A stretch of DNA of 64,000 nucleotides, taken from assembly GCA_910585965.1 (NCBI GenBank), contig CAJUHH010000001.1, positions 186,001 through 250,000 on the forward strand, written 5' to 3'. Source of the DNA: an uncultured Lachnospiraceae bacterium (GTDB lineage Bacteria; Bacillota; Clostridia; Lachnospirales; Lachnospiraceae). Within the stretch, counting starts at the first letter, position 1. Each line of letters starts with the position of its first letter. Positions 27,976 through 36,304 of this stretch are shown piece after piece. The position numbers and the translations under genes are program-made. Under the pieces are notes generated by a model. The model ran no database searches. It was not told the origin of the DNA and worked only from the letters and a program-made list of their open reading frames with translations.

Positions 27976-27990
27976 AGCTCTTCTCCTTTC

Positions 27991-29277
27991 CTAATTCGCA
28001 TTCCCATGTTGTTTCTCATATTCTTGTACCAGACGGATAATATCCCTGTTATACCTCGGCCAGTCGTTATCGAATTTTGTCAGGAAAGCATCCACGTCCT
28101 TGTTCAGCAGGAAGGTCTGTATCTGCGCGTCCACTGCCATTTCAGACGGATAATAATGATCCTGGTAATCCTTCATATTTCCGCTCGTTATGTATTCGCT
28201 CATGCCGTCCAGAATGGAAGGCAGTTTGAAATCGCCGCTTTTGCACGGGATCGCCGTCTGCGCATCAATGTATTTCTGGATATTCTCGTCCGCAAAAAGG
28301 AAATCCAGCACTTCATAAGCCGCTTCCTTATTCGGGCATTCCGCCATTACGCAGAACTGAAGGTCAACGCCGGAATTCAATGTGTTGCCGTCCTTGGAAT
28401 CATTTGCCGGCATAACGAAGGAGTCCAGGTTCAGATCCGGGTTTACGGACAGAATCTGAGGAGCCGCATAGCTTCCGATCGGGTACATCGCCGATTCCCC
28501 TCTTGCAAAAGCAGTACATGCATCGTTATAAGCATAGGCAAATGGATCTTCCGGCCCATATTTCAAAAGTTCCAGATATTTCTCGGATATTTCCCTATAT
28601 TCTTTGGAAAATGTAGTTTCCCCCCTATTTACCTGCTTCGTCGTATCTGCCGGCGAAAGGTCTACCGCCATGGAGTTCCAGGGGGCAAGGCAGGTCCATG
28701 TATCCTTAAAGCCAAAATAGAACGGAAGAACTCCCTCTGCCTGGATCGTGTCGCATAAAGCGATCAGCTCATCCCAGTTTTCCGGTATCTTCCACCCATG
28801 TTCTTCGAACATGTCGCGGTTATACAAAATCCCGGCCGCATTCGCCACATAAGGCACTGCAAATGTTCCTTCTGTCGGAACGAGTTCTAACGCTTCATCA
28901 ATGTCCAGATATCCCTGATTAATATTCTGAAGCCCGCTGTAATCCGAAATATCCGCCAAAATCTCCGCATCTACAAAATAGGAATAATTAATGTCGCCGC
29001 CAATTCCTATGATGTCCGGATAATCCTCTCTGATAAATCTTGTTTTTAAAATCGTCATTGCATCGTTAGGGGAACTGATTTTCAAATGTATATTGTCGTG
29101 CGTTGCATTGAATTCGTCTTCCACCGTCTTAAAATAATTTGCCGCTTCCGGCTTATACTGGACGATTTCGATTTCAACTTTTCCGTCGTTGGCAGAAGCC
29201 CCGCATCCGCTGACAAACAATGATGCCGCCATACAGCATATTGCAAGTCCCAAGCATTTTATCCTTTTCCCTTTCAT
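27991..29277 (-). CDS. Sugar-binding lipoprotein of ABC importer (RafE-like)
   Basis: 428 residues. The N-terminus has a lipoprotein signal ending LFVSGC, and the Cys is the likely lipidation site. The mature part is a family-1 solute-binding protein (NWDELIALCDTIQ, FARGESAMYPIG, and a C-terminal IQKYIDAQTAIP). It sits on the outer face of the membrane and delivers sugar to the permeases. It is the first gene of the minus-strand operon, driven from the shared region with the AraC-type regulator. Confidence 0.9.
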   Translation of the reverse strand: MKGKRIKCLGLAICCMAASLFVSGCGASANDGKVEIEIVQYKPEAANYFKTVEDEFNATHDNIHLKISSPNDAMTILKTRFIREDYPDIIGIGGDINYSYFVDAEILADISDYSGLQNINQGYLDIDEALELVPTEGTFAVPYVANAAGILYNRDMFEEHGWKIPENWDELIALCDTIQAEGVLPFYFGFKDTWTCLAPWNSMAVDLSPADTTKQVNRGETTFSKEYREISEKYLELLKYGPEDPFAYAYNDACTAFARGESAMYPIGSYAAPQILSVNPDLNLDSFVMPANDSKDGNTLNSGVDLQFCVMAECPNKEAAYEVLDFLFADENIQKYIDAQTAIPCKSGDFKLPSILDGMSEYITSGNMKDYQDHYYPSEMAVDAQIQTFLLNKDVDAFLTKFDNDWPRYNRDIIRLVQEYEKQHGNAN

Positions 29278-29317
29278 AGCATTTCTCCTTCCCTATTTTG
29301 ATAATCGTATTTTAACA

Positions 29318-29413
29318 TACCAATATGCTACTAATAAATACCATGATTTTGCATGTTATATGTCTTTATGCTATTTTTAAGCTATTTATTTGAAATCAAC
29401 TAGCATTTTGGTA
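29318..29413. promoter_or_regulatory. Divergent control region with inverted operator half-sites
   Basis: TACCAATATGCTA (29318-29330) and TAGCATTTTGGTA (29401-29413) are inverted copies with one mismatch. They flank the two divergent starts. For the regulator gene, TTGAAA (29390-29395) and TATAAT (29414-29419) form a promoter with an 18-nt spacer. The pair is a plausible AraC-family operator that controls both directions. Confidence 0.55.
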
Positions 29414-29446
29414 TATAATATATTATACGAATTTAAGGAGCTGCTT

Positions 29447-30316
29447 ATGAGTGAAGTAATTTTTTCCGTTTTTCCGAGTGAGAATTTTATAGATTTAGGA
29501 TTATACCAATTTGGCTGGGAGCAATGCGACCCTTCCCATTCCTTCGGTCCCGCTGCCAGAAACCATTACCTCTTCCATCTGTGTCTTTCCGGAACAGGAA
29601 CTCTATTCGCAGAAAACAGCCAGGGGATATCCGTCACTTACCAGATCAAAAGCGGGCAAGGGTTCATGTTGTTTCCCCATCAGATTTCCACTTATATCGC
29701 AGACCATGAGATTCCCTGGGAATACGCCTGGCTGGAATTCGACGGCCTGCGGGCAAAAGAAGCCATCGACCTGGCAGGCATCAGCCGCGACCAGCCGATC
29801 TATAAAGCACGTTATAAGGACATTGCCGAAACGATGAAATCTGAAATGCTCTATATTGTCAACCATAAGGAAGAATCTTCCTTCCACTTGATCGGGCATC
29901 TCCACCTCTTCATCGACAGCTTTATCCGTTCTTCTACCTCTATCCCCAACCGCCAGGGCAACAGCCTCCGGGATTTTTATGTGAAGGAAGCGATATCCTA
30001 TATCGAACAGAATTTCCAGAATAATATTTCCGTGGAAGACATCGCCGCTTCCTGCGGGCTGAACCGAAGCTATTTTGGAAAAATATTTCATGAAAACATG
30101 GGAAAATCCCCCCAGGAATTTCTTATTTCCTACCGCATGTCGAAAGCCGCAGAGCTGTTAAAACTGACGAAACTATCAATTGCGGATATAGGAAATGCAG
30201 TCGGCTATCCGAACCAACTGCATTTTTCAAGAGCTTTTAAAAATGTATACAGCATTTCGCCAAGACAATGGCGGAACGAAAACGGCGTAGGTGTTTTACC
30301 TGATTTTAACCTTTAA
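29447..30316 (+). CDS. AraC-family transcriptional regulator of the alpha-galactoside operon
   Basis: 289 residues from ATG 29447 (AAGGAG upstream), shorter than the open frame starting at 29390. A cupin-like sensing domain (about 20-150) precedes a double helix-turn-helix with NISVEDIAASCGLNRSYFGK, GKSPQEFLISYRMSKA and IGNAVGYPNQLHFSRAFK, as in RafR/MsmR-type activators. Its divergent placement next to the sugar operon and the inverted sites between them indicate it controls that operon. It ends 11 nt inside the convergent LytTR gene. Confidence 0.88.
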   Translation: MSEVIFSVFPSENFIDLGLYQFGWEQCDPSHSFGPAARNHYLFHLCLSGTGTLFAENSQGISVTYQIKSGQGFMLFPHQISTYIADHEIPWEYAWLEFDGLRAKEAIDLAGISRDQPIYKARYKDIAETMKSEMLYIVNHKEESSFHLIGHLHLFIDSFIRSSTSIPNRQGNSLRDFYVKEAISYIEQNFQNNISVEDIAASCGLNRSYFGKIFHENMGKSPQEFLISYRMSKAAELLKLTKLSIADIGNAVGYPNQLHFSRAFKNVYSISPRQWRNENGVGVLPDFNL

Positions 30317-31037
30317 AGGATCCTTCCTCTAAAAGCCTTTCATAGGCAAACCCGAACTTTTTCTTCCGTTCCCCGCTGACCGGGAGCTTCGTTCCGTCGC
30401 ATAAAGTAACCCCTGTCTTCGATCTGGATCTGATCCAATGATAATTTACCAGATAAGACTGGTGGATCCTCAAAAAAGGAATCTTGCCCATTTCCAGGCT
30501 TTCTGCCACATCGGACAGCTTGCCTACAAATATCTCCGTACCTCCTCCCTCTAAATTCACGCGGATCCTTTTCCCCGTGCTTTCAAAATATAAAATTTCC
30601 TTGCAGGGAAGTTTATATTCCTCACCTCTATAATGAAATTTAAAATAAAAATTATTCTTACATATCTTCTTATTTGCCTCCAGAAATAATTCATCAAAAA
30701 TCGCAGAATTGACCGGCCTTTTAATAAACGCAAAAATATCAAAGCGGAACAGCTCGATCATATGCTTATCGTATTCCGATATATAAATAATCAATACATT
30801 CTCATCTAACTTCCGTATCTGCCCGGCTTCTGTCACTCCTTTTTTATTTTTTGCAGGAAAATCCAGATACAACAAATCATACCTTGCTCCCTTTTCTATC
30901 TCCCTCTTCAAAGTATTTTCGCTATGGAACACTTCGATTTCTGCCGGAATTCCCTTTGTCCGGCAAAGATCAAGTATCAGGCTTTCAATCTGCCCCGCAG
31001 CCGCCCCCTTTTCGCCGTATATTGCAACCTTTATCAT
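30306..31037 (-). CDS. LytTR response regulator with degenerate receiver, orphan
   Basis: 243 residues from ATG 31037; the frame continues to 31064. The receiver-like domain lacks the usual N-terminal acid pair (AIYGEKGAAAG instead), while LLYLDFPAKNKKG keeps one Asp and FAFIKRPV keeps the Lys region. The LytTR domain (about 140-240) is well kept: ILYFESTGKRIRV, FLRIHQSYLVNYHWI and LPVSGERKKKF. No histidine kinase is next to it. It may be phosphorylation-independent or respond to a distant partner. It shares its DNA-binding family with AgrA. Confidence 0.8.
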   Translation of the reverse strand: MIKVAIYGEKGAAAGQIESLILDLCRTKGIPAEIEVFHSENTLKREIEKGARYDLLYLDFPAKNKKGVTEAGQIRKLDENVLIIYISEYDKHMIELFRFDIFAFIKRPVNSAIFDELFLEANKKICKNNFYFKFHYRGEEYKLPCKEILYFESTGKRIRVNLEGGGTEIFVGKLSDVAESLEMGKIPFLRIHQSYLVNYHWIRSRSKTGVTLCDGTKLPVSGERKKKFGFAYERLLEEGSFKG

Positions 31038-31121
31038 ATCCGCCCTCTTTTCTACCCTGTCCACCCATATTTTTTTATCCTATCTCCATCCCTCTTTTTA
31101 AAAATATACATTTGCTAAAAA

Positions 31122-31216
31122 TACAATGTATATTTTAGAATTTAACAGTTATGATATAAAATGTCAATAATTAATTATAATTATTATTGACAAAACAATA
31201 GAATACGCTGTATTAT
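31122..31216 (+). promoter_or_regulatory. Promoter and BlaI-type operator candidates upstream of blaI-like gene
   Basis: TTGACA (31187-31192) and TATTAT (31211-31216) are 18 nt apart. A palindrome TACAATGTA (31122-31130) has the TACA/TGTA core of BlaI/MecI operators, and AATACGCTGTATT (31202-31214) is a second inverted repeat over the -10. The repressor gene begins at 31260, so autorepression is likely. Confidence 0.5.
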
Positions 31217-31259
31217 TATAAGATATATAAGACACTGGTCGATTTTATAGGGGATATTC

Positions 31260-31643
31260 ATGAAATTTGTACATCTCACTTCAAAAGAATTTGAAATAAT
31301 GAAAATTTTCTGGCAATACGACAGGCCACTCACCGCTGCCGAAATTATTCATCTTTCTAAGGAGAAAACATGGTCCTATAATTCGCTTTATCCGTTATTG
31401 AATAAATTACTTAAAAAACAATTTATAAAAGTGGTTGGCAACATTCGCACTGTCAAAGCGCCCAGCAGAATATTCGCAGCCAATATTTCCCTGCTCGAAT
31501 ATTCCAATATGCAGTTCCAATCCATTTTTACAGACTCGAATAAAAAAATGAATATTGGAAATATGCTGTCTTATTTTTGCAACCATTCCCAAAATTCAGA
31601 TGCTTTAATGAAAGAAATAGAGGAATGGATCGAAGAGCATTAA
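31260..31643 (+). CDS. BlaI/MecI-family repressor
   Basis: 127 residues with a winged helix: LTSKEFEIMKIFWQYDRPLTAAEI, then WSYNSLYPLLNKLLKKQFIKV, matching BlaI/MecI-type DNA-binding domains, followed by a short helical dimerisation region. Such repressors are inactivated when a partner membrane peptidase is triggered. It is 33 nt upstream of the peptidase gene and the two are read together. It probably represses its own operon, which ends in a small secreted protein instead of a beta-lactamase. Confidence 0.85.
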   Translation: MKFVHLTSKEFEIMKIFWQYDRPLTAAEIIHLSKEKTWSYNSLYPLLNKLLKKQFIKVVGNIRTVKAPSRIFAANISLLEYSNMQFQSIFTDSNKKMNIGNMLSYFCNHSQNSDALMKEIEEWIEEH

Positions 31644-31676
31644 TCTGATTTCCAAAGGATACCGAGGTGGTTTTTC

Positions 31677-32822
31677 ATGCTCGATATTAATGTTTATTCC
31701 GTCATTAACAGCATTATCGGAGCATGCATACTCATTATCCTTTGCCTCTTTTTGGAAAAGCTTGTAGTCAGAAGAAAAATAACGTGTACGGTTTATTTTT
31801 TTCTAATTCCTTTCCTTCTGGCAAGGCTGCTCTTCCCGTTTGAAATTGTAAACAAGACAAACTTTATTCAGGTCAGCAAGGTTCTTCCTTCTATCATACA
31901 GTTTTTTAGAACAGAACTATTGGGCTTGCCGTTTCCCGCCCAAGGCCTCCATATTTCCATTAATATGATTACTTTGGCTACGTTATTTCTTCCCTTCATA
32001 TCGGTTTTGAGATGTTTAAAAGTAACCAGCAGATACTACTATTTATACAAACGTTTAAAATATATTTCGCCATCCCATGACGAAAGGATTTTAAAGATAC
32101 TGGCAGACATACAAGAAAAAAAGAATTTTAAGTTTTCAGTCAGAATTATACAGAATAGATTTGTTGGCAGCCCGTTTGAATTCGGATTTTTTAAACAGAC
32201 GATATGCCTGCCTTTCGTCGATTATTCGGATGAAGAACTTTATTTCATATTAACACATGAATTATACCATTTTAAAAGCAGATCCAACTGGTTAAAATTT
32301 TTGAACAATGTGTTAGCTGCTATTTTCTGGTGGAATCCGTTGATTTCATTTTATCATGCATCTGTCACGTCCATCATTGAGATCAACTGCGACGAATATG
32401 CCACTATGGGATTCAGCGATCATTTAAAGGCTAAATATTTGGCTTGTCTTTTAAAAGAACTTGATAAAGGGCAGGAAAAAAAGGAAAGCCAGTTTATCCA
32501 CTTTTTAAGTTCTGATTCCAATTCGCTTTCCAAACGTTTCCAGTTCCTTACCGGAAAGCACAGGAAATCGAAGATACTTTGTGGTTTATCGGCTTTTGCA
32601 ATAGTAACGGCGTTCTTTGCTTCTTATTTTTTTATGGTATTGCCGTACTTTGATGTTCCTGCTTCCGAAATTCAGACTCCAAAGTTCACGAAAGAAAATT
32701 CTTATATGATACGAAAGGGGGATAGTTATGTAATTTACTTTGATAACGAGCCATATATTTATCTGGACTGCTTTGATGAATTTTTTTCAGACTTGCCAAT
32801 CATTGAAAAAACAACTAATTAG
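31677..32822 (+). CDS. BlaR1/MecR1-like M56 membrane metallopeptidase
   Basis: 381 residues with hydrophobic helices near 11-28, 36-54, 92-112 and 305-325. The zinc motif HELYH is at 194-198 and the third ligand lies in NCDEYA further on. The M56 peptidase of BlaR/MecR cleaves the repressor after signalling. The extracytoplasmic end is only about 50 residues and has no penicillin-binding domain, so it is not a normal beta-lactam sensor. It may sense membrane or cell-wall stress, or the small protein encoded after it. Downstream gene starts 12 nt later. Confidence 0.8.
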   Translation: MLDINVYSVINSIIGACILIILCLFLEKLVVRRKITCTVYFFLIPFLLARLLFPFEIVNKTNFIQVSKVLPSIIQFFRTELLGLPFPAQGLHISINMITLATLFLPFISVLRCLKVTSRYYYLYKRLKYISPSHDERILKILADIQEKKNFKFSVRIIQNRFVGSPFEFGFFKQTICLPFVDYSDEELYFILTHELYHFKSRSNWLKFLNNVLAAIFWWNPLISFYHASVTSIIEINCDEYATMGFSDHLKAKYLACLLKELDKGQEKKESQFIHFLSSDSNSLSKRFQFLTGKHRKSKILCGLSAFAIVTAFFASYFFMVLPYFDVPASEIQTPKFTKENSYMIRKGDSYVIYFDNEPYIYLDCFDEFFSDLPIIEKTTN

Positions 32823-32834
32823 GAGAAGTATGCT

Positions 32835-33086
32835 ATGAAAAACAAAAAAATATTATTTATTTTAGGCTTCATTGCCCAAGTTACTTTATCGTTAAATATC
32901 GCATATGCCAACCCTGCTTATTTTAGCACCCAGGTTATTCCCTTTTCTACAACCGCCGACAGCGAAATAACTCCCCGTGCCAATGTAACCGGGTATCAGT
33001 ATATGGAAATCAATGGCGTGCTTTATAAGCGTTTATGGTCATATACCTATGGCAGATGGGAAGAGCCTTACTGGACAAAAGCATAG
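32835..33086 (+). CDS. Small secreted protein of the BlaI-BlaR-like operon
   Basis: 83 residues with a clear signal peptide: MKNKKILF, a hydrophobic core and a likely cut after AYA (residue about 25). The mature ~58 residues carry a Tyr/Trp-rich end (INGVLYKRLWSYTYGRWEEPYW). It lacks cysteines. Its size and place after a BlaI-BlaR-like pair suggest a secreted signal, antimicrobial peptide or surface protein controlled by the repressor. I do not recognise a named family. Confidence 0.65.
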   Translation: MKNKKILFILGFIAQVTLSLNIAYANPAYFSTQVIPFSTTADSEITPRANVTGYQYMEINGVLYKRLWSYTYGRWEEPYWTKA

Positions 33087-33119
33087 TTGTTTTGCAAATT
33101 CGCTTATTGAATTACGAAA

Positions 33120-33142
33120 GGGGAGAGTTCATCTCCCCTCTT
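33120..33142 (+). terminator. Terminator-like hairpin after the small secreted protein
   Basis: GGGGAGA and TCTCCCC pair around a 5-nt loop about 30 nt after the stop codon. The following sequence is only moderately T-rich, so termination may be partial. It lies between two converging units. Confidence 0.5.
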
Positions 33143-33174
33143 CATTAATACCATGTCTTTTCGCAGGCAATGAA

Positions 33175-33495
33175 TTATTCTGGCTCCAGTTGCTCTTTCA
33201 TATCTCTTCCACCATACATAACACGAATGACCGTCACAATACCTGTCTTTTCATCAGGAATATACAATACCACAAAATTATCTATAGGCATAATACGCAA
33301 ACCCCTTGACTGCCATGGTTCCATTTGGTATTTCTTATAACGCATAGGCATCTGATCAAGCCCCATTATTTTTTGTTCAAGACGGTCAAGCTGTCCAACC
33401 GCATTCTGAGGCGAAAGCAACGTAGTCGCAATATACTCATAAATTTCCTCCAAATCTGCCTTTGCCTGTTTTGAAATAATCACTTTAAACGTCAT
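33175..33495 (-). CDS. RelE/ParE-family toxin
   Basis: 106 residues: KVIISKQAKADLEEIYEYIA, then a helix and a final RVMYGGRDM strand, the RelE/ParE-fold pattern. RelE-type members cut mRNA on the ribosome and ParE-type block gyrase; the sequence does not settle which. The start overlaps the antitoxin stop by 4 nt, standard for type II modules. It follows the antitoxin on the minus strand, just after the BlaR-like operon. Confidence 0.85.
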   Translation of the reverse strand: MTFKVIISKQAKADLEEIYEYIATTLLSPQNAVGQLDRLEQKIMGLDQMPMRYKKYQMEPWQSRGLRIMPIDNFVVLYIPDEKTGIVTVIRVMYGGRDMKEQLEPE

Positions 33496-33800
33496 ATGCC
33501 ATATTTTTTACGAATATCAGCAAATGCCTTCTCAGCCGACTCCGTATCACCTGCCAACATATCCGCATATCCCTTCCCAATCTCTGCATCAAGTTCTTCT
33601 TTTGTGAGCGACTCTATTCCCAAAGGCTTTACTTCGGGGAGTCTTACTGCAAACGGCAATCCTCTCTGCAAAATAATCTGTTTATAAAACATATTAATTG
33701 CGTTCGACACAGGAATGCCAAGGCTTGAAAGTATACTCTCTGCCTGTTCCTTTATTTCTGGCTCTATTCTTGCATACAAATTAGCGGTTTTGGCTGCCAT
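33492..33800 (-). CDS. RelB/DinJ-family antitoxin
   Basis: 102 residues from an ATG at 33798-33800, chosen among adjacent starts by spacing from GAGGAG. It begins AAKTANLYARIEPEIK, a ribbon-helix-helix DNA-binding segment with a SNAINMFYKQIIL helix, typical of RelB/DinJ. The C-terminal part binds the toxin. It directly precedes the toxin gene and likely autoregulates the pair. Confidence 0.85.
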   Translation of the reverse strand: MAAKTANLYARIEPEIKEQAESILSSLGIPVSNAINMFYKQIILQRGLPFAVRLPEVKPLGIESLTKEELDAEIGKGYADMLAGDTESAEKAFADIRKKYGI

Positions 33801-33872
33801 CATCATCACTCCTCATATATATAGATCACCTTTTAGTATACATATTTGTCCGCACAAAAGCAATACATTTCC

Positions 33873-35999
33873 TTATTGAAAACGTAAAAACCTCTTCCCC
33901 CCGTCCGCCCGATGCTTCAACACGATCGCCGAAACAGGCGGCATTGTCACTTTCACCCTTCCCGACTCAATGGGATATTCCGCCTCTTCCGTCGTATATC
34001 CTTCCCAAGTGGTCAGCATCAGGCGTTTCATCGTTCCCGTCTTCGGTATCCCGAGATACCACACCGACAATTCCTTTGTTATCTCATAATCATTGTTATT
34101 CACCAAGATCACGGATTGCTCTTCTTTGTTGAACCTTCCATATCCAATGACGTTATGCCCGCCCTCCATATATTTTAAGGATCCGGCCAAAAACTCCCTG
34201 TTCCCCTTGTGAATAGCAATCATATCCTTATGGAAACGAATCAGCTCCTTATCTTCCCTGCCCCATGGATAAGTCCTTCTGTTATCGGGATCGGTAAACC
34301 CTGTAACACCGGCCTCATCTCCATAATAAATCGTAGGCGCTCCGGGCCATGTCATCTGGATAACGACAGCCTCCCGCAAAACAGCCTTATTTACATTATT
34401 ATTTGCCGCTTCCGGCCCATGGGAATTGGTCCTCCCAACAAAATGGTTCGTCCTTGTCAAAAAACGGGAGTGGTCGTGATTGGAAAGTTCATTCATGGCC
34501 ATATAAAGGGAAGGCATTGTCATGTTCGCCCCGTTATAACGCATGGAATCCCAGAAGCTGTCCGCATTCCCCAGCATATCCTCCCTGAAATCATCGCTGT
34601 GTTTCTGCATGCCCGTTAAAAACCACGTAACCGGCTCCATAAAAGCATCGTAATTCATAATGGAATCCCATTCTTTTCCGTTCAGCCATTCCCTGGAATT
34701 TCCATAATGCTCCGCCAGCACTATGGCATCCGGGTTCGCCCGTTTTACCGTCTTATAAAATTCTTTCCAAAAATAATGGTTATACTCCGGCGAATGTCCC
34801 AGATCCGCCGCCACGTCCAGCCTCCATCCATCTACGTTATAAGGCGGGGATACCCATTTCCTGGCAATATGCATAATATATTCAAACAAGTCCTTGGAAC
34901 CCTCATAGTTCAGCTTTGGCAGCGTATCGTGTCCCCACCATCCGTCATAGCTCTGGTTATATGGCCAGGAATCCCGATGATGGAAAGAAAAATAATTGTG
35001 GTATGGGCTGCCCTCCTCCACATAAGCACCCTTCTCATACCCCTCTTCGTTTTCATAAATCCGCTCCCGGTCCATCCACTTATTAAAGGAACCGCAATGA
35101 TTGAATACACCGTCCAGAATAACCTTCATTCCTCTTCTGTGGGCTTCTTTTACCACTTCTGCAAATAGCTCGTTGCTCGCTTCCAGGTTCGCCTTATTGC
35201 TGACCCGGTTAATGTACCTTGTGGCAAAACGGTTTTCCTGCCCTGGCTGCAGCAATTCCCCCTCATCCATTACAATTTTCCCAAAATGAGGATCAATATA
35301 ATCATAATCCTGGATATCGTATTTATGGTTCGACGGAGAGACAAATAACGGGTTAAAGTAAATCACGTCGATGCCAAGATCCTGCAAATAGTCCATTTTA
35401 TCCAGAACCCCTTGCAGATCCCCTCCATAAAACTCGCGTACTCCCATGGCATCCGGATACTTGTTCCAATCCTCCACTTTCACCGTATTAGCGCCGATAT
35501 ACCTATATTCATCCGTTAACACATCATTGGAGGGATCCCCATTATAAAAACGGTCCACATATATTTGATACATGACCGCCCCCTTCGCCCATTCAGGTGT
35601 TTTATACCCGGGTATCAGCCGGAAATCGCACTCCCTGACCACTTCTTTCTTCGGGCCGCAATGGTTAAAAAAACAGACCGCCTTTCCCGCATGTATTTCA
35701 AAATAATAAATAAGTTCCCTGTTCTCCAGCTGTATCTGCTGGCTATAATAATCGAAAAGGCTATCCGTCTCCGTTTTCAGCATCATATACTTCTCATCGT
35801 TACATACCAAATATACTCTATCCACATTATTTTTCTTTGTACGGAACTTGATCGTCACTTCCTCATATGCGCTCGGTTCCGGCGGGCATACATAATCACC
35901 TGTCAAATCGCTGAACAGCGCTTTCTTATCCAACAGAGGTTTCATTGTATTCATGTATATCTGGTCATATCCGATTTCCCGAAACTTGTTTATATCCAT
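33873..35999 (-). CDS. Intracellular GH13 alpha-amylase-family enzyme (neopullulanase/cyclomaltodextrinase type)
   Basis: 708 residues. An N-terminal beta domain of about 130 residues (CBM34-like) precedes the GH13 barrel: MKVILDGVFNHCG, nucleophile Asp in DGWRLDVAAD, acid Glu in ALAEHYGN, and NHDHSRFLT. There is no signal peptide, so it should act on imported maltodextrins or cyclodextrins. The N-terminal domain and active-site sequence fit the GH13_20 neopullulanase/cyclomaltodextrinase group. It stands alone on the minus strand; the 304-nt gap upstream holds a terminator and a possible promoter. Confidence 0.88.
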   Translation of the reverse strand: MDINKFREIGYDQIYMNTMKPLLDKKALFSDLTGDYVCPPEPSAYEEVTIKFRTKKNNVDRVYLVCNDEKYMMLKTETDSLFDYYSQQIQLENRELIYYFEIHAGKAVCFFNHCGPKKEVVRECDFRLIPGYKTPEWAKGAVMYQIYVDRFYNGDPSNDVLTDEYRYIGANTVKVEDWNKYPDAMGVREFYGGDLQGVLDKMDYLQDLGIDVIYFNPLFVSPSNHKYDIQDYDYIDPHFGKIVMDEGELLQPGQENRFATRYINRVSNKANLEASNELFAEVVKEAHRRGMKVILDGVFNHCGSFNKWMDRERIYENEEGYEKGAYVEEGSPYHNYFSFHHRDSWPYNQSYDGWWGHDTLPKLNYEGSKDLFEYIMHIARKWVSPPYNVDGWRLDVAADLGHSPEYNHYFWKEFYKTVKRANPDAIVLAEHYGNSREWLNGKEWDSIMNYDAFMEPVTWFLTGMQKHSDDFREDMLGNADSFWDSMRYNGANMTMPSLYMAMNELSNHDHSRFLTRTNHFVGRTNSHGPEAANNNVNKAVLREAVVIQMTWPGAPTIYYGDEAGVTGFTDPDNRRTYPWGREDKELIRFHKDMIAIHKGNREFLAGSLKYMEGGHNVIGYGRFNKEEQSVILVNNNDYEITKELSVWYLGIPKTGTMKRLMLTTWEGYTTEEAEYPIESGRVKVTMPPVSAIVLKHRADGGKRFLRFQ

Positions 36000-36304
36000 C
36001 CATTACTCTCCTGTTTTTTCACTCTTTGTGAACTATTTTATACTATATGCCTTCATTATTCAAGCAGTTCTGTCAGCGCCGTCCGCAGGGAAATCAATTT
36101 TGGCAGACAGTAAAAAAGACAGCCAAACGATCTGCTGTCTTTTTTAGAGAAGGTATTTCTTTCTTATGGGGTATAGCAAAAAACTATATAATGTATTGGG
36201 GGGTTACAAGTAGTATAATAGCATAACCTATAGTTTGAGTAAATACCAAGGATTCACAAATATCACAAAAACAGATACCATTTTTTGTATATTTTGCACA
36301 ATTC
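36000..36304. other. Intergenic region between ftsH and the GH13 gene
   Basis: No open frame of note. It holds the terminator at 36112-36145 and A/T-rich promoter-like sequence. On the minus strand a TATAAA-like box near 36045 with an upstream TTGAAT could drive the GH13 gene. The rest (36150-36300) is A/T-rich and I see nothing further in it. Confidence 0.5.
36112..36145. terminator. Bidirectional-type hairpin downstream of ftsH
   Basis: AAAAAAGACAG (36112-36122) and CTGTCTTTTTT (36135-36145) pair over 11 bp around a 12-nt loop. On the minus strand the T-run lies behind ftsH, about 160 nt after its stop. A/T runs on both sides allow either direction. Confidence 0.75.

Noticed and set aside
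36146..36304. Search for a small gene or RNA in the A/T-rich region behind ftsH
   Set aside because: Several TATAAT-like words are present but no open frame with a ribosome site and no stable fold by eye.
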